Positions 11,171-20,927 of a stretch of DNA of 41,951 nucleotides are shown here, piece after piece. Position numbers and translations under genes: made by a program. Source of the DNA: Perkinsus marinus ATCC 50983 (Eukaryota; Perkinsozoa; Perkinsida; Perkinsidae); the NCBI RefSeq assembly GCF_000006405.1, contig NW_003215793.1, forward strand, positions 92,402 through 134,352, given 5' to 3'. The number at the start of each line of letters is the position of its first letter. Position 1 is the first letter of the stretch. Below the pieces are notes generated by a model, which ran no database searches, was not told where the DNA came from, and saw only the letters and a program-made list of their open reading frames with translations.

Positions 11171-11584
11171 TGTATTTCCCCGAAACTTCTCGGATTTTGT
11201 AATTTGCCTATTACGGCTCACTGTACGCATCACTCCTAGCTTCTGAGTCTGAAACTTCACGATTGTTCGTTTAACAATCTCATTAGTTACACGAGTTATG
11301 GTAGACACCTCACGACAATTCGTTCTAGATCGACGTTATTGAAGCTGACGCAATGTTGAGTTGCATTATCCCCGCTTCAATGTTCGTTTTTTGACCCACT
11401 TCGCGATGCGATCATATTCTCTGGGACTTCCAGGGCAAAATCACATCGAAAACGAATACCAAAACTTGATCAACATTGCTATTCACCTTTTCAGCATTTT
11501 GGTTACTAGTACACTGAGAGTGATCAGAGAACCATAAATGGTCTTCAGGATTGATATCGATAAGGCTTGTTCCAAAACGGGTAT

Positions 11585-11655
11585 CGTTCTATTTTTACAA
11601 TTTACTATTTTTACTATTTTTACTATTTTTACTATTTTTCTATTTTTATTTTTCA
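11585..11655. repeat. TATTTTTAC microsatellite
   Basis: Tandem 9-base units (TACTATTTT) repeated about five times, then decaying into T-rich sequence. Confidence 0.75.
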
Positions 11656-12103
11656 ATTTGTGTGATGTGCCACTGTTGTAACACAACAATTGTCTCCGTT
11701 ATTGCTCACCTCGCTGTTACTTTATCTATAGTATTAGTTTATTCTATCCCCTACTAGTAGTAGTAGGGTGGGTGAGTATATGATGAGTGATTTCATAGTG
11801 TCGATCCAACCCCACTTCCGGGTGGTATGGGTGAAAATTCATCTATCATTTCGATGTTCCATGCAGCAGTACTGTAGTCGTGATACTGATGTATCCTTGA
11901 ACCATTGAAATGGAGACAGCATGATTGTGTGCAGTAGACAGAGTTGATAGATTCACCCATATACTTAACGGCTCTCATTCACGTTGGCCAACGTGTCGCC
12001 CTTCGTTACTTGGCCTACCAACTCCCTATGTCGCGTTCCTCAGGAAAGACGACTAAAATTCTTCGAGTGATCGTTTGTGGAGTTTCAACTTGGATTGCAA
12101 AAT

Positions 12104-13434
12104 ATGCCGTCGGTCGCCCAAGCCAGCCGTCCGGACCCCAGAGACTTCATATTCAGCGGAAAAACTGGCGAGAAACTAATCCGAAAACGCGGCGAAATTC
12201 GCGGATATGATTTCAGTAATGTTCACTCCTGTATTCATGCACGAGCCTAGTAGGTATCGATCGATGCGAGGCTTGTGTGATTTACCTGGTGGACCACATC
12301 TCACAGGTTTTCATTGACGAGTGCAAAGATTGTAAGTCCACTGGTGACTTCGGTGAATAGAATCCAGTACATGGTCAGCCACATATGTTGGTGATAATAT
12401 GAAAATTCTAGAAAATTCTCATTGATTTCTGTATAATTCTACCCGAATTCGTATATAAACTTGTATAATTAGTGAGCAAACTCTCAAGCTGAGCTGAGGA
12501 AAGCAAACATATATTCCTTCGACACTGCTGCACGGTTTAGCACTGTAAACTAAACGAGCCGAGTTCAGGTTCGATTTTCGTTGGGCCTGTGGGAGGGTCA
12601 ATATTCCTGCGAGACTGTGTTGGGATTCGCCTTATGGCAATTTGTCAGCAACTACGAACCAGAGATTGTGAGCTTTCTGTTATTCGAGATTTCCTAAACG
12701 TGCTCGCGATCGACACTCAGCAACTGCCTCGGGGAATCATCCATAAACCTATAATGTTCCCGAGGGGGGAACTCATTTTGAATTTTCAACATTCTTCAAT
12801 CAATTTCCCATGTAAATGTCATCACATTAGAAACATCATTCTCCTCATTGTTATCAAACCCTGAGGGACGTTATTTCTCAAAGCTGAATGGGTTCCTGTA
12901 CTCCCTTAGCCAGGTCACGAATGCGAACTCCTTCTGCAAATACCGGGTCACCCTATAATAGAGAGCTCCCACGATATGCTATTCGGTCCCCTTGATATCC
13001 CTAGGGTGATTCACACATCATGAAACGCATAATTGATGCTTTCACGTGGTAGGAACTCGCGACGCCTTTTAGTGAGCTGATGGCAAAAGCTGGTCTCACG
13101 ATCACGCATAACGATTGGGCAAACGTCTTTGACTTCAGCAAGGGACAAGTGAGCCCATTATTATTGATGTTTTGACGGTGGATATCTTTATCAATATTGG
13201 AGTTTCACCCGTAATATGAAAAACACTAGCGAAAAACATATTTCACGACTACTACAGGCCGCGAATATCGCGTTTTTCACCGAGTTTTACGCCACTTCAC
13301 GTAAAACGGGTGAAACTCCATTATATGCCATAGTGATATTAAATACAACTGCCTAGGACCTTGAGGGCTCTGGCTCCTTACCACGACCGCTGGGGAGAGG
13401 CTCGAACCTATCGCCGCCATGGTTCGAGTCCTAG
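12104..13434 (+). CDS. TBCC-domain protein, XRP2-like (tubulin cofactor C / RP2 family)
   Basis: TBCC-domain proteins act as GTPase-activating proteins for tubulin or for ARL-type GTPases, often at the ciliary base. Six exons, all phase-consistent: 12104-12215, 12254-12331, 12569-12667, 12914-13005, 13053-13148, 13357-13434, for 184 residues. The order of motifs matches XRP2: DPRDFIFSGKTGEKLIRKRG, RCEACVIYLVDHISQVFIDE, IFVGPVGGSIFLRDC, CQQLRTRDC, HPIIESSHDMLFGP and AGLTITHNDWANVFDF. The arginine of QQLRTRDC lies where the family's catalytic arginine finger is placed. The first intron is 38 nt and the fourth is 47 nt. Others carry family C (intron 2), a family D end (intron 3) and family A (intron 5). 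The N-terminus lacks the Met-Gly-Cys acylation signal of human XRP2, and the C-terminal NDK-like domain is absent. The last exon is the least certain. Confidence 0.85.
12370..12530 (+). repeat. Family C MITE
   Basis: In TBCC-gene intron 2. Retains the CACATATGTTGGTGATAA and AACATATATTCCTTCGAC landmarks. Confidence 0.6.
12732..12885. repeat. Isolated family D end
   Basis: Matches 8582-8735 over about 150 bp with no partner end nearby. Lies in TBCC-gene intron 3 (12668-12913). Confidence 0.7.
13199..13319. repeat. Family A MITE
   Basis: In TBCC-gene intron 5, flanked by ATT on both sides. One of the best-preserved full-length copies. Confidence 0.8.
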
Positions 13435-13723
13435 CGTGAAATTGAGACTGAAACTAGAATTTATATTTCCCCAACTAGATGATATAGATTCTAAGTTGAA
13501 GTTGCACTCTCTCAAGAAGAACTCCGCTCAAAAGCAGCCGCCGAATTTTCATTAAAAATATTATGTCACATTGTATACCAATATTAGATAATATATATAT
13601 CTATAATCATTATTAATAAAGATATTATGAAAAACTATATATTTTACAATTATATATTCTCAATCGGTCACATCACACAAACCATTCTAGGAACAACACT
13701 CTTCTGGAACGCATTGGAGAATT

Positions 13724-16700
13724 ATGAACGACGAAGAGATGCGAGCCCGGCGCCATTCAGAATGGCAAGTTGAAGCCAGAGCATGTCTCGGCATACGTGA
13801 GTAGTTCCGTGGCTAATGTTGCTATCATCTGCTTTATCAGCCGAACCCAGTAGAGCGACTGATGAAGATGAATCAGGGTAAATTGGATACCGACTTCTGA
13901 CTCTTCGAAAGTGCTTCTTGCATGTCGATTTAATTCTGTCTTGTCCGTCGCGCACGCGTAGCTCCGGAAATCGAAAGTCTTCGAGACCCATAAAAAAGTG
14001 AACATGTTTCATATGTTTGGAGTTTCACCCTAGTGATATGCAAAACACTGATCAAAAATATATTTCACGACTACTGCATATCACCGCGACTATCGCGTTT
14101 TTCACAGAGTATTCACGTAAAGTGGGTTGTGAAACTCTATTAATCCGTGTAATCCGTGTACTTCACAGGAAGTGCTCGAATGTACCATAATTCCTCGAAC
14201 TCAACCGTTCAGGCTCGAATTTGAAGAGATTGAAGTCTACAGCGCAGATTCGGTGGAGTCCTCGGTGAGCTTGGAAAACTGTTGACGCTCTCTTTCTGCA
14301 TTTGCTAATATCATAGGAAGTGTCATCATTATGTATGGATGAGACTGAGGTGTGTCGAAGAATCCTTGGAGGAGAGAAAGTTGATGTTAATGATGTACGC
14401 GAAAGCTTCCATGTGAGTTACTCTACAGTGCTGAGTGCCAATTTGATATGTGTGTTTTGTATGCCGGGATTAATGATAGTGAACAACTTGTCGCTATCAT
14501 AGTCTCGAAAGGTTACTTTTATCACATCACATGTTCATAGCAATGTTTACATTGTTTATGCGATATAGTTTCAGATCGATTCTCATTAATCTCGGAAAAT
14601 AACACACATTTGCATCATATCAGATTGACTGTAAACGTCTTCCATTTTCCCATTGTACTACTTATAGGTGCCCTTGGAATACTCAGATGAACTTTGCAAC
14701 CGATTTCTGGCAGAACTAAAGTACGCCTTATATATCTCAACTCTTGTCGAGTTGACACCCAACTTTCAGCCTGGTCACCAATCCCACGAGAAGTAACCGC
14801 TCGAAGGTTGCTATTGAGCACGTAAGAAAATGTGGCAATTTGCGGTATATTTATCACAAGCAGTGTTGGAGGAATATATGTTCGCTCTCCTCAGCTGACT
14901 CTGCAATTTTATTACAGAAATTTGGGTAGAGAATTCAATGGGAATTTCCTAAATTTCCCTCAAAATTTCCACAAATTTTACCTACGCACCCTCACACCGA
15001 TTGAGAGTGTCTATGACTTGTTATTAGACTCGGGACACTCTGCTGACCTTCTTTCTCCAGACTCCAGATGATCTCGCTGATCACATCAGAGCAACTATGA
15101 CAGATCCGAAAGCCTCAGGTGGTTGCTCGGGGGTCAATTTCATATGCAAATGTGTGTTTTCTATTCCGGGATTTATGATAGTGAACAACTAGTCTCGAAA
15201 GGTTGCTCTTATCACAACACATGTTAATAGCAATGTTTATGCGATATAGTTTCAGATCTATTCTCGGAATTTTTTTAACATTTGCATGCCAAATCGACTC
15301 ACTGTCTAAACGAAACTCAGACAACAACTGACACTGTACAACACTCACTGTAACACTCTACAACTTTACCGACATCTGATTATCACTGTCTAGATTTTCG
15401 TCTCACACAAACGGCAACTCCTGTTACCGTAATTCGATCAACTCATTACATCATTAAATTGGTATTTTCCCACTGGCGTTCAATCTCGTACTCAACCGTA
15501 GCATCATACTCTCAGCGAAGCTCGAGGACATCAACGCCGTGAAGTTGTTCGTGATCGGCGAAGCGTGTATCGCGCGAATTGCACCTCTATTAGAATCATC
15601 GAGTATTGTGAAACATGTTGTGATGTGAGTTCAAGACTGTTGATGATAACATTAAATATGAAACTCAGACGAGCTATGCTTACTGACGAATGCGCTTTAG
15701 CAGAAGTCGCACCGGCGACTTACCGCGCGGGTGTGAAGGCACTGGTGACGAAGAAGGACGTGGACAGTGTGGAGGAAGCATTGGTATAGAATGCAACGCA
15801 TGAAAAGATGTTGATGTTTATGCAGAACTACCGGACTACTAAACTGATGATGGATTTTGAGGCGGATTATCGCGAAGTGAGGAAAATTTTGTAAGAGTCT
15901 AGTTACGCTCCGCTTTAGAAGAGAAATGTGAAGCCAACTGTAAACGATCATGCGATATTATTCCGTCGGATATTGCTGTGGGGACAAGTGAACGAACCGG
16001 AGGTAAATCGCTTTGGTTGGTGAGAAGCTCTTGTATAAAATGTCGTCAAAAGTGATGGCGAACTCGTTGACGATACGAGTGTGGTGAAAGTTGCACATGG
16101 TCAACCACATGCCTGTATGAAAATTCTGAGGAAATTTCTAACCTAATTCGTAAATGAACTTCTATATTTAGTGAGGAAAGTCCTGAGCTCAGTAGCTGAG
16201 GAAAGCAAACATATATTCCTACTTCAACACTGTGTTCACTCCTGAGCTCAGTAGCTGAGGAAAGCAAACATATATTCCTACTTCAACACTGTGTTCACTC
16301 CTGAGCTCAGTAGCTGAGGAAAGCAAACATATATTCCTACTCCAACACTGTGTTCACTCCTGAGCTCAGTAGCTGAGGAAAGCAAACATATATTCCTACT
16401 CCAGCACTGTGCTCACTCTTGAGCTCAGCGGAGGAAAGGGAACATATATTCCTACTCCAACACTGTGTTCACTCCTGAGCTCAGTAGCTGAGGAAAGCAA
16501 ACATATATTCCTACTTCAACACTGTGTTCACTCCTGAGCTCAGTAGCTGAGGAAAGCAAACATATATTCCTACTCCAACACTGTGTTCACTCCTGAGCTC
16601 AGTAGCTGAGGAAAGCAAACATATATTCCTACTCCAGCACTGTGCTCACTCTTGAGCTCAGCGGAGGAAAGGGAACATATATTCCTACTCCAACGCAGCC

Positions 16701-19700
16701 CAGCAACTCTTGCTACTCCTGTGCTTAGATTGTGAAGGACATATTCGAGGCAGTTTCTTCAGCATCAGAGGACTCTTTACAGTTGTTGAGTGCCATGCTA
16801 ACGATCGATGGAGTAGAAGAGAAACCGGCGTGAGTCGTAGTTTGATTTGAGGTGCACACATGTGATCGGTGATATAATATACAGCGCTGAGTGCCAATTT
16901 GGTATGTGTGTTTTCTATTTCGGGATTAATGATAGTGATCAACTTGTCGCTATCATAGTCTCGAAAGGTTACTTTTATCACATCACATGTTCATAGCAAT
17001 GTTTACATTGTTTATGCGATATAGTTTCAGATCGATTCTCATTAATCTCGGAAAATAACGCACATTTGCATCATATCAAATTGACACAAGCCTCCCCAAG
17101 AGGGATTTTATTTTCATCAGCAGGTACGAGTTACATGGTATGAGCGCATTGATCAAAGCTGTACTCGATATTTCATTTCAACTGCTTCCAACCGTGTTAG
17201 AGATAGTCGCAAGAAGCGTCGAGGAAGTCGCTCAGAAGTATGTCTCGTGCATTTAGTGATATGAAAAACACTAGTGAAAAATATATTTCACTACTACTGT
17301 ACATCACCGCGAATATTGGGGTTTTCACAGAGTATTACGCCACTTCACGTGAAACGGGCGAAACTCTATGTGGATTTATCAATCATAGACTTATGGCCTG
17401 ATGTTGATCGCGATAATATAATAAATCGGAGTTTCACCGGTGATATGAAAAACAGTAGTGGAAAACATATCTCACACTTCACTTGTGTTATCGGTGGGGA
17501 AAACATACACGGCGTATTACACCACTTCACGTGAAACGGGTGAAACTCTGTTAAATTGCTGCAACATTGGAGTTTCACCCTAGTGATATGGAAAACACTA
17601 GTGAGAAACATATTTCCCGGCTACTACAGTATGCCGCAAATATCGCCTAGTTTTTCACCGAGTTTTACGCCACCTCACGTAAAACGGGTTGTGAAACTCC
17701 ATTGATCCTGCAGGTTCGAGGCGCCAGCGGCTGAGGCCGATGTGTCTGTCGTTGAGGTCAGCACTCAAAATTGTGTTATCAGATTTTGAATTTTTCTCAT
17801 CAGGTTATTCTGGACGAACTCGTTGAGTTTGTGAAGAAATCTCGAGATCACTTCTGTATTCGGAATGCTGATTTAAGGGTAGGGAAGCGAAGCTGAAAAA
17901 ACGTGAACACAGTGTTGGAGTAGGAATATATGTTTGCTTCCCTCAGCTGAGCTTAGGAGTGAACACAGTGTTGGAGTAGGAATATATGTTTGCTTCCCTC
18001 AGCTGAGCTTAGGAGTGAACAAAGTGTTGGAGTAGGAATATACGTTTGCTTCCCTCAGCTGAGCTTAGGAGTTCACTCAATGATTATAGGAGTTCATATA
18101 CGTACCAGAGTAGAAATGTAAAGGAATTGAAATGAACTCCCCAAAAATTTTCTCACATATTTCATATTGTCACCAACAGATGTGAGAAACCATGAACGTT
18201 TTCCACCACACTGCGTGACGGTCTTCGTCGTTATCGTTGCCTTTTTAGGTTGTTGAGATCGGCAGATCGGACAAGTCGGAGACGCTCGTTGTTGCGAGAG
18301 CTCGACTAGAGGTATCACACTCATCGAAGATGTTTGCTCTTTGCTGTGAAATGGTCAATAATATGACCATTTCACTTCAGTGTATGGTTTTACATCTAAG
18401 CCTTGTTGGAGTTTCAGCCTAAAACACTGCGAAGTTGGAGTGAAATGCAAATAAGTTTATCATCGGAAAAGTTTCCCGACTTACCTCAAACGGTCATCGT
18501 CGATGATTATAACACGATTCTGTTTCTCATATATATTATTAAGATGAATCGGTCTGACAAAACACATGTGCAAATATCACGGCGACTGATGCCATACGAA
18601 CTCAAACTTGCATCGAAAGTTCCTGTTGGGAAACGCATCGGTCAATTATTTTTATACTAAATAACATATAATATTTATTGAAGTTTCACCCTAGTGATAT
18701 GAAAAATATATTCCACGACTACTGCATATCGCGAATTTCACGTTTTTCACCGAGTTTTACGCCACTTCATGTAAAACGGGTGAAACCCCATTTCTCAAGT
18801 TAGTGTTTCACGCGTAATATGTAAAACACCAAGGCAAAAGATATTTCACGACTACTGCATATCACCGCGAATATCGCGCTTTTCACCGAGCTTTACGTCA
18901 CTCCACGTAAAACGGGTGAAACTCCATTTCTTGATCGTTGTACATTCTCGTGAGATCAGATTCTGCCTGCCCGGTTCGCAATCCAGGTTGAGGATGGTTT
19001 TCTACCGTGTGCTGACTCGCTGGGCGAGGCCGCCATTATTAATATAAAACTCGTCACGAATGATGACAGGTTCGTAGACTAGGAAAGAACAGTCCCGTTT
19101 CACATGAAGTGGCGTAAAAGTCTGTGGAGAACGCGATATTCGTGGTGATATGCAGCAGTCGTGGAAAAGTTATTCACTAGTGTTTTTCATATCACGGGTG
19201 AAACTCCAGTATTAGTGTTGTTCACTGCGTAGGACTTCTCAGATTTCGTGATAGAACTGTTTCTAGGTCTTCCCTGCCGACTGTGAAAGTGACCTCGCTG
19301 GCGCTTCGGAGTGATGACATTGACATACAGTGGGAACGTGAGGACGTGGATGGTGGAGTAAGGTAAGCACTCTATAGTATATCTTTGTGGTCCAATTTCT
19401 AATAATTTTCCGATTTTTTGGGAAAAAAAGTGCCAGCTTTTTAGCATTTTACCGACTGATTTTAATGAATTATCAGAAATTTCAATGGAGTTTCACCCTA
19501 GCGATATGGAAAACTCCAGTGAAAAATGGATTTCACGACTACTGCTTAGCGCGAATATCGCGTTTTTCAGTAAGTACTACGCGTTTTTTACTAAGTATTA
19601 AGCCACTTCACGTAAAACGGGTAAAATTTCGATGAAATAGCAAATGTGTCCCCTGGCGGCTTGTTCTGATCAACGTTGCGAAAATTCGCGCATTTTCCGC

Positions 19701-20299
19701 TCCGAATTCATGACATATTTGAAAAAATGCTACTCTTAGGAGAGCCCGTATATGAAATTTCAGCCCCGGTAGAGCTCTTGTGAAAAACTACACCGGTGAC
19801 ACAAAACGGACTCTTCAGATTGCGCGTATTGTAGCAGGAATTGAAATTCTGTGATGGCTAGATTTTCAACAGGTACAAGGTGTTTCCTCCGAAAACGAAT
19901 CTCAAGGAGAACTATGCTACTACTCGGTGAGTTTCATCGGTGCACTCCTATGCAACAATCTTGTTTGTATCCTGAAACTCATTATGACAGTGTTGGAATA
20001 CATGTTCGCTTCCCTCAGCTGAGCTTTATAGAATTTCGGGCAGGAGTGTAAAAAACACCAAAAATTTTCCCATAATTTTCTCATTGTCACCAACATATGT
20101 AGTTGACCAGGTGCATATCTTGAGGACTCGAGGTATCCTTACGACAAGTGTTGGTCTACTGTAGGTTGATTATTGGAAATGATGAGGTTGACATGGATTG
20201 CTTCTGGCATAGTCAAGTTCGTTTGCCGGTCTTGAAGGACGCCACATTTTCCCCCCGAGTTGTCGTTGATGAGAATTTCGGACGGACATGGAAAGAGAG
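13724..20299 (+). CDS. Unrecognised coding blocks, one or more multi-exon genes
   Basis: I do not recognise the product, and this may be more than one gene. A plausible start is ATG 13724 (MNDEEMRARRHSEWQ), then 13841-13877. Well-supported in-phase blocks follow: 14169-14264 (IIPRTQPFRLEFEEIEVY), 14317-14412 (RRILGGEKVDVNDV), 15061-15118, about 15485-15624 (AKLEDINAVKLFVIGEA), 15669-15783, 15826-15890, 15919-16002 (NDHAILFRRILLWGQ), about 16728-16830, 17122-17238, 17803-17878, about 18952-19071, 19246-19360, 19873-19929 and 20164-20299. The first two-thirds reads as alpha-helical. The last blocks (IQVEDGFLP, VKVTSLALRSDDIDIQW, VRLPVLKD) read as beta-rich. Splice phases between several middle blocks could not be closed by hand. 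Introns are packed with family A, B and C repeats. Confidence 0.4.
14019..14138. repeat. Family A MITE
   Basis: Intronic copy between the early blocks of the unrecognised gene. Right end reads AAACTCT. Confidence 0.75.
14424..14633 (+). repeat. Family B MITE
   Basis: Both TA-flanked ends are visible: TACAGTGCTGAG on the left and TTGACTGTA on the right. Confidence 0.75.
14865..15000 (-). repeat. Family C MITE (degenerate)
   Basis: Starts AGTGTTGGAGGAATATATG, with the CTCAGCTGACTC landmark, then decays. Confidence 0.5.
15132..15305 (+). repeat. Family B MITE (truncated)
   Basis: Body of family B lacking the CTTGTCGCTATC segment and the terminal bases. Confidence 0.6.
16181..16698 (+). repeat. 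Tandem array of family C ends, nine units
   Basis: Nine units of 56-59 bp (CTGAGCTCAG ... CATATATTCCTAC ... CAACACTGTGTTCA). Units 2-5 and 6-9 share the same order of variants, including the aberrant GCGGAGGAAAGGG unit at positions 5 and 9, so a four-unit block of about 232 bp was itself duplicated. The array lies at the right end of a family C element that starts near 16095. Confidence 0.85.
16880..17087 (+). repeat. Family B MITE
   Basis: Left end TACAGCGCTGAGTGCC; right end stops at ATTGACAC. Confidence 0.7.
17254..17369. repeat. Family A MITE (left end lost)
   Basis: First of three family A copies within 450 bp. Begins at TTAGTGATATG. Confidence 0.65.
17428..17549. repeat. Family A MITE (diverged core)
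   Basis: Second of the cluster. The core differs from the consensus (CACTTCACTTGTGTTATCG), similar to the copy at 22104. Confidence 0.65.
17569..17700. repeat. Family A MITE
   Basis: Third of the cluster, flanked by ATT / ATT. Confidence 0.75.
17909..18075 (-). repeat. Tandem array of family C ends, three units
   Basis: Three 57-bp units, TTGGAGTAGGAATATATG ... CAGCTGAGCTTAGGAGT, continuing into a family C body to about 18195. Confidence 0.8.
18680..18789. repeat. Family A MITE
   Basis: Flanked by ATT on both sides. Left end GAAGTTTCACCC, right end GTGAAACCCC. Confidence 0.7.
18804..18925. repeat. Family A MITE
   Basis: Next to the preceding copy, with 14 bp between them. Left end degenerate. 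Confidence 0.7.
19091..19207. repeat. Family A MITE (opposite orientation)
   Basis: Core inverted relative to its neighbours. Begins GTCCCGTTTCACATGAAG. Confidence 0.7.
19487..19630. repeat. Family A MITE with internal duplication
   Basis: A short segment around GCGTTTTTCAGTAAGTACTA is repeated inside the element, making it longer than its relatives. Confidence 0.65.
19988..20112 (-). repeat. Family C MITE
   Basis: Starts CAGTGTTGGAATACATG and ends with CACCAACATATGTAGTTGACC. Confidence 0.65.
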
Positions 20300-20312
20300 T
20301 AAGTTTGACGAC

Positions 20313-20612
20313 AGGGCAGAAAGAGTGTTCGCTCACTCCATCTTGTGGTGGGTGCTGGATCTGGGATGGACCACGCTCTCCACTGAGCTCCTCGTCCAAC
20401 TCCAACTCGCATCCCAAAACCCCCCACTGTTGAGCAACTAAGCATGATTGATTAAACTTCATTAAACTCAACAGTGGTCCGGGCAGGGCAAAGATAGTGT
20501 TCGCTCACTCCATCTTGTGGTGGGTGCTGGATCTGGGATGAACCACGCTCTCCACTGAGCTCGTTCAACTCGCATCCCAACACCCACCACTGTTGAGCAA
20601 CTAAGCATGATC
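20313..20612. repeat. Direct repeat pair, about 130 bp each
   Basis: 20313-20441 and 20484-20612 are near-identical (GTGTTCGCTCACTCC ... TGTTGAGCAACTAAGCATGA). They are separated by a 40-bp spacer that contains an inverted piece of the repeat end (AACAGTGG). They match none of the four transposon families named here. Confidence 0.75.
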
Positions 20613-20625
20613 TGACTTTGACGAT

Positions 20626-20919
20626 GCGTGATATGATGCTAATGTGTGTTATTTTCCGAGATTAATAAGAATCGATCTGAAACTATATCGCATAAACAAT
20701 GTAAACATTGCTATGAACATGTGATGTGATAAAAGTAACCTTTCGAGACTATGATAGCGACAAGTTGTTCTCTATCATTAATCCCGGAATAGAAAACACA
20801 CATATCAAATTGCCACTCAGCGCTGTAGAGCTGTACTGTTCGATCAGTTACTAATACTGCATCAGGATGTCCGTTTACAGTAAGCATTTCCTAAAATTCT
20901 ATGAAGTCTTGATATTCGC
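20626..20919 (-). repeat. Family B element, extended form
   Basis: Family B in inverse orientation (20626-20826), followed by about 90 bp that match the reverse complement of 1484-1585. The extended element ends right at the splice acceptor before the first nocturnin-like exon. Confidence 0.65.
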
Positions 20920-20927
20920 AGGTCATG

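Larger units (their letters stand above)
10634..12103. other. Divergent intergenic region between the acidic-protein gene and the TBCC gene
   Basis: This region should hold two divergent promoters. Visible structure: a perfect 12-bp inverted repeat, ATTTTCGAGCGG at 10718-10729 and its complement at 10792-10803; an imperfect foldback of about 90-bp arms (10895-10985 against 11075-11170); and a TATTTTTAC-type microsatellite at about 11585-11655. The open frames on both strands across the foldback show no domain and are treated as chance. Confidence 0.55.

Noticed and set aside
10913-11308. 131-codon minus-strand open frame with an open plus-strand partner
   Set aside because: It coincides with an imperfect foldback repeat and shows no recognisable motif on either strand.
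16181-16698. Regularly spaced repeats resembling a CRISPR array
   Set aside because: The units abut without unique spacers, and the genome is eukaryotic. It is a minisatellite.
20148-20441. 97-codon open frame
   Set aside because: Only its first part (20164-20299) behaves as an exon with a donor. The tail lies in a 130-bp direct repeat.
20867-20925. Upstream ATG (20867) as start of the nocturnin-like gene
   Set aside because: That frame reads through the conserved catalytic exon out of phase and lies in the extended family B repeat.
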